Numbered from the stretch's first letter, positions 43,402 to 52,825 are shown. The stretch: DNA of 64,000 nucleotides from Mesorhizobium sp. B4-1-3 (GCF_006439355.1 NZ_VFTG01000018.1:1-64000), one strand, 5' to 3'. Translations and numbers: made by a program. Notes: generated by a model from the letters alone, not told the origin.

Positions 43402-44600
43402 TGGCCAAGATAACCAATGTCCGCTGCGTGCTGTTGTCGTCGGCCTACGCCGATGCGGATGATCCGGAAATCAAGGAATGCTTCCCCAACGGTCCCAAAC
43501 GAACCATCGGAATGGTAGAGGTGACGCTGGACAATGGCGTAACCGGCCTGGGGGAAGGTTACCTCGCTGTATTCGCTCCGCTGGTGTTCCAGGCAATCGT
43601 GGACCTTTGCCGCCCACAGGTCATGGGCCGCGACGGCTTCGACATCGATCGCCGCGTGAGGGATCTTCGCAGTCTGTGCGACTACTGGTCGCTTCAGGGC
43701 GCCGCGCGCCACGTCATCGCCGCATTCGAGATTGCCCTGCAGGATGCCAAGGCGAAGAGCTTGGGCATCCCCGTCTATGCGCTGCTGGGCGGCGCCCGGG
43801 CTCCATCGATCCAGATCTACGGATCCGGCGGCTGCTGCGACGCCAAGCATCAATTCCTGCGCGAAATGGACATGTTAGGCGCGCTGGGCATCGAGATATA
43901 CAAGATCCGCTCGGTCAAGCGCGACATCCTTCGCACTGCCTGGGTGCTGGAAGAGGCCGGGCGGCGCGGCATCAAGGTTGGCGTCGACATGTGCCAGAAC
44001 CTGGCCGACCCGCCGCAGGCGGTTGACGACGTGGTGGCTTTCGTGGAAGCCGTTCACGCCATCACCAGCCAGCGCATGCTATTTGTCGAAGAGGCGCTGG
44101 GCCCCGACCAACCGGATGCCTTTCGCGAACTGCGAAGCCGCATCGATGTGCCGGTCTGCGGCGGAGAAATTGTTACCACGCCCAAGGAGATGATCGAGCG
44201 CATCAACGCCGATGTCTATGATTTCGTTCAGCCCGATGCCTCGGTGATGGGTGGCATTTCGGCGGTTATGGACGTGTTCGAAGCAGCCAAGGCAAAGGGC
44301 ACTGACGTGGTGGTGCACGCCTGGGGCGGTGCTGCTGCGATCATGGCCAGCTATCATGCCGCCTTTGCCGCCGGCGGGAAGCTTGTGGAGTATCCGATGC
44401 TCTATTTCCCGCTCGGCGCAGAGATGATCGGCGACCAGGGACGTATCGAGAATGGCCGCCTGATCCGTCCGACCGCGCCAGGGCTCGGTTTGACCCTTAC
44501 CCCCGAAATGGAAGCGCGCTATCCCTTCGATGAGACAGCGGTCTATTCTTGCGTGCTGAATGATTGGGGTCCGCCGCCGGACAGCTACTGGCGGGATTGA
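43401..44600 (+). CDS. Mandelate racemase/muconate lactonizing enzyme family dehydratase
   Basis: About 399 residues of the enolase superfamily. Metal ligands are visible as GVDMCQNLADP, LFVEEALGP and VCGGEIVTT, with the C-terminal histidine in VVVHAWGGAAA. The second-strand base position reads YKIRSVKRD. This pattern (metal ligands plus C-terminal His) points to an acid-sugar dehydratase of the mandelate racemase subgroup. It would turn an aldonate into a 2-keto-3-deoxy acid. That product fits the DapA/NanA-family lyase of the same operon. Last gene of the rightward operon. Confidence 0.9.
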   Translation: MAKITNVRCVLLSSAYADADDPEIKECFPNGPKRTIGMVEVTLDNGVTGLGEGYLAVFAPLVFQAIVDLCRPQVMGRDGFDIDRRVRDLRSLCDYWSLQGAARHVIAAFEIALQDAKAKSLGIPVYALLGGARAPSIQIYGSGGCCDAKHQFLREMDMLGALGIEIYKIRSVKRDILRTAWVLEEAGRRGIKVGVDMCQNLADPPQAVDDVVAFVEAVHAITSQRMLFVEEALGPDQPDAFRELRSRIDVPVCGGEIVTTPKEMIERINADVYDFVQPDASVMGGISAVMDVFEAAKAKGTDVVVHAWGGAAAIMASYHAAFAAGGKLVEYPMLYFPLGAEMIGDQGRIENGRLIRPTAPGLGLTLTPEMEARYPFDETAVYSCVLNDWGPPPDSYWRD

Positions 44601-44660
44601 CCTGAGCTCAACCGGCCTTCTAAGGGGCCGCCGCTTTCCCCGCGTCGGCGACCGAGCCGG

Positions 44661-45482
44661 TCAATGCCGCCGTACGGAGATGTGCCAGGGTATCAGCAGG
44701 TGCTCAGCCAGCGTCACAAGGCCGAACAGCAAAAGGCCGAGCACGGTCAGGAAGAAGATGCCGGCAAAGGCTAGGTCCGGCCGCATATTGCCGGTGACGA
44801 TCTGGATATAGAACCCGAGGCCCTGGTCGCTGCCGATGAACTCGGCAATGGTGGCGCCCACCGTTGCGTTCACCGCGGCATATTTGAAGCCGACGAAGCA
44901 TTGTGGCAGCGCCGCCGGCAGACGCACCTTCCAGAACGTCCGCCACACCCCGGCGCCGGTGGAGCGGCAGAATCGCGTAAGCTCATCGCTCAGGGAACCA
45001 AATGCGTGGATGGAATTGAGCGCCACAGGAAAGAAGCAGACTAGCACCACGATGATCACCTTCGGCAACATGCCGAAGCCTAGCCACGAGATGAACAGCG
45101 GAGCGAAGGCGATCTTTGGCACCATTTCGAGACTGACGAAAAAGGGATAAATCGTCCGCCGCAGCAGCGGCGAGAAGGCGATCGCAAGCCCTATCGGCAG
45201 TCCGACGGCGATGGCCAGGAAGTAGCCAACGAAGGTCTCCATGCCGGTGATCCAGAAATAATCGACGAGCCGGGGCACGTCCGCCCAGCCTTTTGCGACA
45301 ATCTCCGAGGGCTTGGGCAGGATATAGGCCGGGATGTTGAAGAGATCGACCGACCACTCCCAGCACAGGAACAGGCCCACGAAGAACGCGACGAATGGCC
45401 AGGAGCGCTCCAGCGAAGCCAAAAGGCGCAGCAGCACGGCCGGAAGACGGCCCGCCGGTGCGGGCTTTTCAGATGACGCCAT
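44661..45482 (-). CDS. ABC transporter permease (SsuC/ThiX-type)
   Basis: About 273 residues with six transmembrane helices. The first helix is FVAFFVGLFLCWEWSVDLF. The EAA loop is near TRFCRSTGAGVWRTFWKVRL. It belongs to the BPD_transp_1 family of nitrate/sulfonate/pyrimidine importers. The ATG at 45482 (MASSEKPAPAGRLPAV) overlaps the ATPase gene by 14 bases; the extension to 45515 is less likely. It is the last gene of the minus-strand receptor-ATPase-permease operon and meets the rightward operon tail to tail. Confidence 0.9.
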   Translation of the reverse strand: MASSEKPAPAGRLPAVLLRLLASLERSWPFVAFFVGLFLCWEWSVDLFNIPAYILPKPSEIVAKGWADVPRLVDYFWITGMETFVGYFLAIAVGLPIGLAIAFSPLLRRTIYPFFVSLEMVPKIAFAPLFISWLGFGMLPKVIIVVLVCFFPVALNSIHAFGSLSDELTRFCRSTGAGVWRTFWKVRLPAALPQCFVGFKYAAVNATVGATIAEFIGSDQGLGFYIQIVTGNMRPDLAFAGIFFLTVLGLLLFGLVTLAEHLLIPWHISVRRH

Positions 45483-46236
45483 AGTCACGGAAAATCTCCT
45501 GGATGCGATGGACATGGTCGGTGAATTCGGGCGTGCTCTTGACGTCGAGATCGCGTGGCCAGGGCAGGTCGATGTCGATCGCGCATTCGATCCGTCCTGG
45601 GCGCGGGGTGATCACGCAGACAGTTGAGGATAGCTGCACCGCCTCCTCGATCGAGTGGGTGACGAAGACCACGGTGGGCTTGCGCTTCATCCACAGCGTC
45701 TGCAGATCGGCACGTATGCCTTCGCGCGTCATGGCGTCGAGCTTGCCCAGCGGTTCGTCGAGGAGCAGCGTGTCTGGCTCGTGCACCAGAGCCTGGCAGA
45801 AGGCGGCACGCTGCTGCATGCCGCCTGAGAGTTCATGCGGACGACGCTTGGCAAAATCCTCGAGCTGTACGGAGCGCAGCAATTCATTGATCCTTCCGGC
45901 GTGAGCGCTCGGTTTCTGGCCGCGCAATTCAAGCTGAAGGGCAACATTGCCCTCGACTGTGCGCCAAGGCACCAAAGTATTGTCCTGGAACATGATGCCG
46001 ATGTCGGTCCGCGGGCCGCTGACTTGCTTGCCGCCGACGAGGATTTCGCCCCGCGAGGGAGCAAGAAGGCCCGCGATCATCAGCAGCAAGGTGGATTTGC
46101 CGCAACCAGACGGACCGAGCAGCGAGACGAACGAGCCGGAAGGGATGGTAAGGTCCGCAGGCCCGAAGGCGTACACCGCCTGCGGGCCGAAACCATAGGT
46201 CTTGGCAAGGGAACGCAGTTCAATTGTCGCAGCCAT
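45469..46236 (-). CDS. ABC transporter ATP-binding protein (SsuB/TauB-type)
   Basis: About 255 residues. Walker A GPSGCGKST, signature LSGGMQQRAAFCQAL, Walker B LLLDEPLGKLDAMTRE and H-loop VTHSIEEAVQL. The start at 46236 (MAATIELRSLAKTYGF) fits the family; the frame to 46278 adds 14 unlikely residues. It energises the permease at 44661 for the solute bound by the NMT1/THI5-type receptor at 46324. A 592-residue open frame on the opposite strand over this operon is a shadow. Confidence 0.92.
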   Translation of the reverse strand: MAATIELRSLAKTYGFGPQAVYAFGPADLTIPSGSFVSLLGPSGCGKSTLLLMIAGLLAPSRGEILVGGKQVSGPRTDIGIMFQDNTLVPWRTVEGNVALQLELRGQKPSAHAGRINELLRSVQLEDFAKRRPHELSGGMQQRAAFCQALVHEPDTLLLDEPLGKLDAMTREGIRADLQTLWMKRKPTVVFVTHSIEEAVQLSSTVCVITPRPGRIECAIDIDLPWPRDLDVKSTPEFTDHVHRIQEIFRDYGVI

Positions 46237-46285
46237 AGCGTCGAATGGATCCCCTCTTTCAAGCCAAATCGAGCTCAATCAGCAC

Positions 46286-46314
46286 CCTGGCCCGTAAGGG
46301 AGCCCCGGGCCAGG
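46286..46314 (-). terminator. Hairpin after receptor gene
   Basis: CCTGGCCCG at 46286-46294 pairs perfectly with CGGGCCAGG at 46306-46314. It lies ten bases after the receptor stop codon and before the ATPase gene, with no U-tract. It probably stabilises or partly terminates the receptor message. Confidence 0.5.
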
Positions 46315-46323
46315 ACGAGCCGC

Positions 46324-47340
46324 CTATTTGGGCAGGAAGTCATTGGTGTAGAAAGCGGTGGCCGCGTCCTTTGTCTCCAGACCGTTATATTTCTTCATGA
46401 GGTCGAGCATGTCATTCCAGTCGGAGGGAACGTTGAGCCCAAGCACCTTGTCCTTGTTGGCCTTGGAATAGAGGATGCCGAGCGTGACTTTCTCCACCGC
46501 CAGGGCCTGCTGCTTGCCGGCATCTTCGGCCATGCTGCCGCCGACGATATCGGCCATGGCATCGACGGCCGCCTGGGGATCGCTTTCCGCCGCCTTGTAG
46601 GACTTGATGGTGGCGCCGACGAAGCGCTTCACCAGGTCGGGATTGTCGGCCACCAGCTTCTTGGTGGTGGTGATGCAATAGCCGATCTGGTTCACGCCGA
46701 AATCGGAATAGGCGAAGGTCACTGGCGGCTTGCCGCCATTTGCGAGGATTTCCGCAGGCTTGTCATCGAGTCCGCCAAGGATGCCGACAGAGCCGCCCGC
46801 CCCCTGCAGGTAGCTGGACACGATGGCGCCATCCGGGACGCTGGTGATGGAGATGTCGGAGTCCGAGAGGCCAGCATTCTTGAGCACCAGCGGCAGGAAT
46901 GTGTTCACGCCGGCATTGGCAGTGGTGAGGATCTTCTTGCCCTTGAGATCGGTGATCTTGCTCACGCCGGCATCAGGTCGCACGATTATGGCGTCCGTGC
47001 CCATCGCGTCGATCACCGCCACCGAGATCAGCGGCGCGCCTTTGGCCGCGAGATTGACCATGCTGGCGCAGGAGCCATAGGAGAAGGTGCTGTCGCCGTT
47101 AGCCACCAGCCGATGGGCAGACCCCGAACCATTGCCGGAGCGGATATCGAGATCGATCCCGGCATCCTTGAAGAAGCCCTTGTCCTTGCCAAGCGCGAAA
47201 GCTGCGTGCGAGCCATACCACATCCAGTTGAGGCGCAGCCGCACCTGATCTTGCGCATGTGCCGTGTTGGCGCCGGCAATTCCCGTTACCGCCAGCATCG
47301 CGATGGCGGCACGCTTCGTCCATTGTTGTATTCTGGTCAT
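46324..47340 (-). CDS. NMT1/THI5-like ABC substrate-binding protein
   Basis: Periplasmic receptor of about 338 residues. A signal peptide (MTRIQQWTKRAAIAMLAVTG, cleaved near AHAQ) is followed by the family pattern VRLRLNWMWYGSHAAFALGK, GFFKDAGIDLDIRSGNGS and GVSKITDLKGKKI. The family binds pyrimidine precursors of thiamine, sulfonates, nitrate or aromatic acids; no thiamine, sulfonate or nitrate gene is near, so the ligand is open. The ATG at 47340 was chosen because it gives the complete signal peptide; a frame reaching 47886 is a chance extension. Confidence 0.9.
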   Translation of the reverse strand: MTRIQQWTKRAAIAMLAVTGIAGANTAHAQDQVRLRLNWMWYGSHAAFALGKDKGFFKDAGIDLDIRSGNGSGSAHRLVANGDSTFSYGSCASMVNLAAKGAPLISVAVIDAMGTDAIIVRPDAGVSKITDLKGKKILTTANAGVNTFLPLVLKNAGLSDSDISITSVPDGAIVSSYLQGAGGSVGILGGLDDKPAEILANGGKPPVTFAYSDFGVNQIGYCITTTKKLVADNPDLVKRFVGATIKSYKAAESDPQAAVDAMADIVGGSMAEDAGKQQALAVEKVTLGILYSKANKDKVLGLNVPSDWNDMLDLMKKYNGLETKDAATAFYTNDFLPK

Positions 47341-47834
47341 GACGTTCCCCTTTATTTTGGTTGGTATTTTCTTTTTCTCGCACCGGCAGTCAGCCGAGGC
47401 GGGTTCTTTCACAAGCCCGGCAGCCTGACACGAACTCCGGTGAGTGACTGCTTTCCGGCTTGGTGGGTGTACCAGAAGCGAGTCGCAGATCTGAGCGTCT
47501 TCCGCGTCGTGAAACGGCGGTGGGACCGTCACGCAGCCGCCTTGGAACTCCTCTTCGAAAATGGCGGGTTCGCACGTACGTTGTCTTCCCTTGAAACATC
47601 GGCGTCTGGTTAGCCGACAGGGTTCGCGGCGGAATACTTCCGCTGCGCCGATCTTCGCTTCAATGTCCGTTAACTGCTTAACTCCCGCTGAACCGGCGAT
47701 CACCGTGTCCGCTTCGCGTTTAGCCTCCTTCATAGGTTGGCACGATTGGGCCGGAAGAGTTGACTTTTCTGGACAGTGATTAGACATTCTTGAGCAAACG
47801 TGCATTCGCATGGCGTTTTGAGATTGGGCAAGCC
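47341..47834. other. Divergent intergenic region
   Basis: This 494-base gap separates the leftward receptor gene from the rightward GlxA-type regulator. No coherent gene was seen; the open frames running through it are tails of shadow frames. It should hold both promoters and the binding sites of the regulator, but no clear palindrome was recognised. Confidence 0.4.
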
Positions 47835-48941
47835 ATGGTGACCGACGGCGCTCAGGTGGCGAACGGCGCAGGCGGAGCGGATGCACCGGCCTTCAACCTG
47901 ATCATGCAGCCGGAATTTCCTTTGAATGCGCTCGTCCTCGCGAGCGAGGCTCTGCGCATTGCAAATCAAAACAGCGGCCGCGAGCTTTTCCGCTGGCGCT
48001 TCGTCTCTGAGGATGGCGCGCCGGTGCGGGCCAGCAATGGCATATGGATGTCGGCAGACGACAGCCTGCAGACCATGTCGCATGCCGACTACTATCTTGT
48101 CTTCGAGGGCAACTTGCCGATGCAGCGCAATTCGGCGTTGTTGCTGAACAAATTGCGTGCTGCTGCCCGGTTCGGTTCCACCGTCGGTGCCGTTGATACC
48201 GGTTCCTTTGCACTCGCCCAGGCCGGGCTTGTCGACGACCGCCAGGTGGTGCTGCACTGGGAGGCCATACCTTCGTTCAAGGAGCGCTTCCCGGAGATCA
48301 AGGCAAGCAGCCAGATCTATTCTATCGAGAATCAACGCATAACCTGCGCCGGAGGCATCGCAACGCTCGATTTGATGCTGGAGATTATCAGCCGTCTGAA
48401 ATCGCCGGCTCTTGCCAACGAGGTCGCCAATGCCCTGGTGCATGTGCCCCGGCAATCTGGCGCGGCGCAGCGGCTCGACGACCGCCCGAGACTTGCTTCT
48501 CCGTCCCTGGCGGATCGCATCCTGGAACTGATGGAGCGCCATCTGGACTTTCCATTATCGCTCCCGGAAATAGCCAACCGCCTGGACGTGTCGCATAAGA
48601 CAGTTCAGCGCGAATGCCTGCGCAGATTTGAGACGACCCCGAAGCGGCTCTATCTGCGCATTCGCCTCCAGGCCTCGCGCAACATGCTTTTCTATGAGGA
48701 GTTCAGCATCAAGGACGTGGCGACGGCCTGCGGCTTCTCGTATCCTTCCGTGTTTTCAAGGACGTTCCTGGCTCAATTCGGCATATCTCCCCGCGAATTT
48801 CGCGACACGCTGCGCCGAGGCCAGAGCCAGACCTACCGGCCTGAGGTACGCAGACTCTCAATTTGGCATCCGCCGACGACCGATGCCGGAGCCCGACCGG
48901 CGATGGGGAGAAAAGCAATAAAACGAGCGTTAGGCGGGTGA
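47835..48941 (+). CDS. GlxA/AraC-family regulator (DJ-1 domain + AraC HTH), right copy
   Basis: About 368 residues and a paralogue of the protein at 30385. Shared blocks are QPEFPLNALVLASEALRIAN against QPEFPMNALILATEALRIAN, and VDTGSFALAQAGL against VDTGAFAVAAAGL. The DJ-1-like domain again has Asp in place of the nucleophile cysteine. The AraC part has LSLPEIANRLDVSHKTVQRE and ACGFSYPSVFSRTFLAQFG. The ATG at 47835 (MVTDGAQ) is preferred to a TTG at 47790. It is divergent from the NMT1-type importer and probably controls it. Confidence 0.92.
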   Translation: MVTDGAQVANGAGGADAPAFNLIMQPEFPLNALVLASEALRIANQNSGRELFRWRFVSEDGAPVRASNGIWMSADDSLQTMSHADYYLVFEGNLPMQRNSALLLNKLRAAARFGSTVGAVDTGSFALAQAGLVDDRQVVLHWEAIPSFKERFPEIKASSQIYSIENQRITCAGGIATLDLMLEIISRLKSPALANEVANALVHVPRQSGAAQRLDDRPRLASPSLADRILELMERHLDFPLSLPEIANRLDVSHKTVQRECLRRFETTPKRLYLRIRLQASRNMLFYEEFSIKDVATACGFSYPSVFSRTFLAQFGISPREFRDTLRRGQSQTYRPEVRRLSIWHPPTTDAGARPAMGRKAIKRALGG

Positions 48942-49158
48942 GCGACCCAGAGGGCATCCAATTCGCCTCGGGTTCCTGGAAGCTTTTCGAACTTTTTGGG
49001 TCGCGCCATACGGTGTGCCATTCGGTTAGCGCGCGTCAGCACGCGTCTAGCAAAATGAACGCGGCTTTGCGTTCTCCCCGGTGCCTGGAATCGGTTCGTT
49101 CCTCCCCCTAGAGCGGACGCATAATCAATTGCTTCAGCGTGACCCAGCTTGCTGCCGC
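48942..49158. other. Intergenic region
   Basis: No gene or clear signal was seen between the GlxA-type regulator and the LacI-family remnant. Confidence 0.35.
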
Positions 49159-49929
49159 TCAGATATTCTTCGGCGTGACAATTTCAGTCGATATGGACCT
49201 CTGAAGGGTCGCGAATGGCGCCCGTGGTCCAATGACATCGATCATCGTCTGCACGAGAAGGGCGGAGGTCGCTTCAAGTGGTGACAGAGAGCCGCGGTGA
49301 TCAATCCTTCCGACACACTCCTGCGTGTCTCGGGCCGATGTCGCGGCAGATCACTTTGATCCCCGTTCGCCTCTCGAAAGACACCTCCCTCAAGGCGCGA
49401 AGCACTCCTGTAATGCCGCCGCCGACGATCAGAATCCCCACAAGATCGTCGGTCGTCTTCAGCAACTCGGCTACCATGCGGTAGGCCTCGCTTGGTTCCT
49501 CATGAGTGGGGCGGCTTTCCTCGACCGTTAGGCGAGGCGCGTGCTCGCGCAGATAGGAGCGGAAGCTGGCGTCCGAGAGGTCTTGGCATTGATCCCGATG
49601 GTTGCCTATGAAGACGGCAATGCGACTGGGCCCTGGGTCGTCTGGGTGATCAGGAAGGCCGCCGTCCGTCCCAGCTTCCTATTGTGGGTGCCCACATAAG
49701 CGGCCCTTTCCGGCGCGGACTGAATCCGTGATGTATGAGACAACAGGTTTTCCCGTCTCCTTCAGGGAACGGATGGCCTGACCAATGATCGGTGATCCGC
49801 CGCGACGACCGCTACAGCATCGCATTCCTCGCCGAGCGCGATAAGACGGCTCGAAATGGTCTCCGGCGTTAAAATATCCACGAGGTCGACGACAGGGTCG
49901 CTCGGCCGTTTTTCCTCGTTCTGAGCCAT
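49159..49929 (-). pseudogene. LacI-family regulator ligand-binding domain, decayed
   Basis: Minus-strand pieces in changing frames follow the ligand domain of a LacI-family regulator: VVDLVDILTPETISSRLIAL, EECDAVAVVAADH, AIRSLKETGKPVVSYIT, ERAAYVGTHNRKLGRTAAFL, FRSYLREHAPRLTVEESRPT, LVGILIVGGGITGVLRALRE and GLITAALCH. At least three frameshifts separate them and the DNA-binding headpiece is missing. A short start at 49929 (MAQNEEKRPSDP) leads into the first piece but is not a LacI headpiece. Non-functional remnant. Confidence 0.7.
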
Positions 49930-49972
49930 AGGAAACCCCTATGGGCTAGAACCTTGGTCCAAGCGTTGGTTC

Positions 49973-50215
49973 CTAGGTCGGAAGCGGGTGCTGAACAACC
50001 TGATTGGGCTGCACCAGAAGGCCACGATTGCGCATGGCGTGAAGAAGCTCGTCTTCTTCGATGAGCCCGTTCAAGAACATCTTGAACAGGTGGGCCGCGA
50101 TCTTTTGCCCACGCGCCCCTTCGAGTGAAATTTCGCGCTCCTGGCAAATAGCCTTGTGGACGCGGGCAAGCATCGCGAGCTCGTCGTCCATGACGACATG
50201 CCCAGGGTATAACAT
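49973..50215 (-). CDS. Small hypothetical protein (80 aa)
   Basis: Starts MLYPGHVVMDDELAMLARVH behind a very strong AAGGAGGAA ribosome site, which decides this start over the longer frame to 50506. The sequence continues KAICQEREISLEGARGQKIA, then AAHLFKMFLNGLIEEDELLH and ends QPNQVVQHPLPT. It is helical, acidic to neutral and cytoplasmic. The family is not recognised, but similar short proteins with a VHKAICxERxI pattern occur in rhizobia. It stands alone between the LacI remnant and the oxidoreductase operon. Confidence 0.65.
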   Translation of the reverse strand: MLYPGHVVMDDELAMLARVHKAICQEREISLEGARGQKIAAHLFKMFLNGLIEEDELLHAMRNRGLLVQPNQVVQHPLPT

Positions 50216-50552
50216 AGCCTTTCCTCCTTGAAAGCTACGAAGCGCGAAGAGTGCGACAAGCGTGTGAAATGCGCAATTAATTTTGATGTGATCGGACGTT
50301 GTTTGGAAAAGGCGGCGTTCTCGGCGAATGACTGTTCGAGGAAGCGAGCGAACTCGCCATCGGACCTTCGCCTGGTCGGGCATGGAAAAGGGGGCCAGGT
50401 GCGAAACGGCAAATCCGGAGCACGGAGGAACTTCCAATTCAATGCACCCCAGGGTGCATTGTCCAGGCGAGGAGCTTGCCGCTTTGAGGGCAAAGCCCGA
50501 GGGCAAATGAGAAACTCGCTAAACAGTTACCCGTGCAGGAAGGAACGCTGTC
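50216..50552. other. Intergenic region
   Basis: This 337-base stretch lies between the small gene and the end of the FAD oxidoreductase gene. No gene seen. It must contain the promoter of the small minus-strand gene; no consensus was recognised. Confidence 0.35.
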
Positions 50553-51842
50553 TTAACCGGTCCAATCAAGCCAGTCGCGCAACATGCTCCAAGGCAGCAG
50601 CATGTTGGGTGCGTAGCGCAGCAAGCCGTGAAAGGGGATCGGCGCCGGCGGCGCAAATGGCAGCGGCAGATCGCGCCCTTCTGTCCCGGCGGCCCAGTCG
50701 GCCAGCACCTTGCCCATGGCCGTGGTCATGGCGATGCCGCGTCCATTGCAAGCACGGGCCGCCATCAGACCTGGGCCGAGGTCGATCAGATGCGGCAGGA
50801 AATCCGGCTCGACGGCGGCGATCCCCGACCAGCTATACTCAGGCGGTGGCAGGTCAGGCAGTTCCAGGCAACTCGCCAGCCGCCGCCAGATTGTCTGCGG
50901 CACGCGCCTCTCGGCACCCGCGCTTACCACATGCATGCCGCCGCTGATCAGCCGGTTCCGGGCATCAAAGCGGAAGGTGATGAGATTGCGTCTGGTGTCG
51001 GAGAAACCCTGGTCTCCAGGGAGCAAGCGTTGACGCGCCTTCGATGGCAGCGGCGCCGTCGCGATCTGGAAAACCTTCAGCGGAAAATAGGTGCGCTGCA
51101 GTGTCGGGTTGAGCGCCCCGCCATAGGCGTTGGTGACGACAAGCACCTTGCCGGCACGCAGCGAACCCGACGGAGTCGTCAACGCCCAGCCGTCGGACGA
51201 ACGGTCGATCGATGTGACACGCGAGTGCTCGAAAATTCGCGCCCCGGCGTTTTCGGCCGCATCGGCCAGTCCACGCGCGAATGCGACCGGGTTGAGCACG
51301 CCTCCTGAGCGGTCCATCCACCCGCCGGCATAGCCTCGCGCGCCGGTCAACGCCTCGATCTGCTGGCTGTCCAGCATCACCGCCGGCCTGCCGCGCTCCG
51401 CCCATCGCCTGGCGCGGGATTCGATTCTTACGAGAGCAGCAGATGAGTGCGCCGCTTGTATCCAGCCGTTCTGGGCGGCCTCGCAGGCGATGCTATGCCG
51501 CTCGATCAGGTCGAACACGAGGTCGGCGCTGCCCGCCGCAACCTCGATCAGCCGCTCGCCGCGTTCCGCGCCGAGATGCGCCACTATGGCGTCCGGATCC
51601 ATCTTGGCGAAATTCGGTACGACGAAGCCCGCGTTGCGGCCCGTGGCGCCCCAGGCGATGATTTCTGCTTCGAGCACGGCCACCGAAAGGCCTTTGCTGG
51701 CCGCATGCAGTGCGGTTGACAGTCCGGCAAAGCCGCCGCCGACGACGGCAAGATCGACGTCGAGGCTATCTTCCAGCGCTGGTCGGAGGCGGTCGTCGCG
51801 GCTGACCGCGTGCCACAGGGAAAGCGCTTCTTGCCGCGCCAT
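50553..51842 (-). CDS. FAD-dependent oxidoreductase (DAO family)
   Basis: About 429 residues. The N-terminal FAD motif is VDLAVVGGGFAGLSTALHAA, followed by VAVLEAEIIAWGATGRNAGF, the pattern of glycine/D-amino-acid-oxidase-type enzymes that oxidise a C-N bond. It starts MARQEALSLWHAVSRDDRLR. It is the last gene after livGFHM-like transporter genes, five bases downstream of the permease stop, so it probably oxidises the imported amine or amino acid. Similar oxidoreductases in such loci act on N-methylated or modified amino acids, but the substrate here is unknown. Confidence 0.9.
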   Translation of the reverse strand: MARQEALSLWHAVSRDDRLRPALEDSLDVDLAVVGGGFAGLSTALHAASKGLSVAVLEAEIIAWGATGRNAGFVVPNFAKMDPDAIVAHLGAERGERLIEVAAGSADLVFDLIERHSIACEAAQNGWIQAAHSSAALVRIESRARRWAERGRPAVMLDSQQIEALTGARGYAGGWMDRSGGVLNPVAFARGLADAAENAGARIFEHSRVTSIDRSSDGWALTTPSGSLRAGKVLVVTNAYGGALNPTLQRTYFPLKVFQIATAPLPSKARQRLLPGDQGFSDTRRNLITFRFDARNRLISGGMHVVSAGAERRVPQTIWRRLASCLELPDLPPPEYSWSGIAAVEPDFLPHLIDLGPGLMAARACNGRGIAMTTAMGKVLADWAAGTEGRDLPLPFAPPAPIPFHGLLRYAPNMLLPWSMLRDWLDWTG

Positions 51843-51847
51843 TGCGT

Positions 51848-52825
51848 TCAGGATCCACTTTCGCTGGCTGTGGCCTTCGTCCGCTTTCCGAAACGCGCCC
51901 GCCGTGGCCGCTCACCGAACATTCCCTTCGGCCGAACCAATAGGATAACGCACAGCATCACGCCGATGGCGACGATTTGCAGAGATGCGGCTCGCGCCTG
52001 TTGCTCCGGCGTGAAGAGCACGCTCGTAAGCGCGCCCGAGCCCGCCCATATCGCCCAGACCAGCACACTGCCCGCAACGGCGCCGGCGTTGCTCCCGGAG
52101 CCGCCGACGATCAGCATCACCCAAACCTGGAAGGTGAGGATCGACAGGTAATTGTCGGGTGCGATGAAGCCGGTGAAATGCGCCTGCAGCGCGCCGGCAA
52201 GCGCCATGATCGCGCCGCCGACGGCAAAGGCCTGGACCCGATAGAAGCGTGCACTCTTGCCGAGCGAAATCGCGGCGCGTTCGTCTTCGCGCAAGGCTTT
52301 CAGGACGCGGCCCCACGGACTGCGCGTCAGATGTTCGAGCGCCAGATATGCGGCGAGCGTCACCGCCGAGACGATGGCCAGATTCGACAGGTTGAAGAGC
52401 AACGGCGTCTCGGCGAGGTCGCCGAAGGGTCGCGGGATGAAGCCGATGCCGAACGGGCCACCTGTGAGCTTCTGCGCGTTGAGCGCTACCAATTGCACGA
52501 CGACCGCAACACCGAAAGTAGTGATTGCCAGATAATCCGATCTGAGCCGCAACGTAGCGATGCCGGTCAGCGCGGCAGCAACCCCACCAGCAAACATCGC
52601 CCCCAGCCAGCCGATGAGGATCGGCAGGCCGAAGCCACCCAGCCGGGCAGGGTCGTCGGGCGTGGTGAGCAGCGCCGAGGTGTATGCTCCGATGGCGACG
52701 AAGCCGGCGAGGCCGACATTGAACAGACCGGTCAGCCCCCATTGCAGGTTGAGGCCCAGCGTGACCAGCGAGAAGATCAATGCCGTTGTCAGGAAGAAGG
52801 CGCCGTAGCCCACTAGATCGATCAT
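51848..52825 (-). CDS. Branched-chain amino acid-type ABC permease (LivM-like)
   Basis: About 325 residues and eight to ten hydrophobic segments. It starts MIDLVGYGAFFLTTALIFSL, then the family stretch GLTGLFNVGLAGFVAIGAYT; a conserved C-terminal block is GGSGSNAGAVAGSVLVWAIW. It overlaps the LivH-like gene by 4 bases. Forms the membrane channel with LivH for a hydrophobic amino acid or related organic acid. Confidence 0.92.
   Translation of the reverse strand: MIDLVGYGAFFLTTALIFSLVTLGLNLQWGLTGLFNVGLAGFVAIGAYTSALLTTPDDPARLGGFGLPILIGWLGAMFAGGVAAALTGIATLRLRSDYLAITTFGVAVVVQLVALNAQKLTGGPFGIGFIPRPFGDLAETPLLFNLSNLAIVSAVTLAAYLALEHLTRSPWGRVLKALREDERAAISLGKSARFYRVQAFAVGGAIMALAGALQAHFTGFIAPDNYLSILTFQVWVMLIVGGSGSNAGAVAGSVLVWAIWAGSGALTSVLFTPEQQARAASLQIVAIGVMLCVILLVRPKGMFGERPRRARFGKRTKATASESGS

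Noticed and set aside
45835..47613. 592-residue open frame opposite the NMT1-type ABC operon
   Set aside because: It is antisense to clear ATPase and receptor genes and has no recognisable domain.
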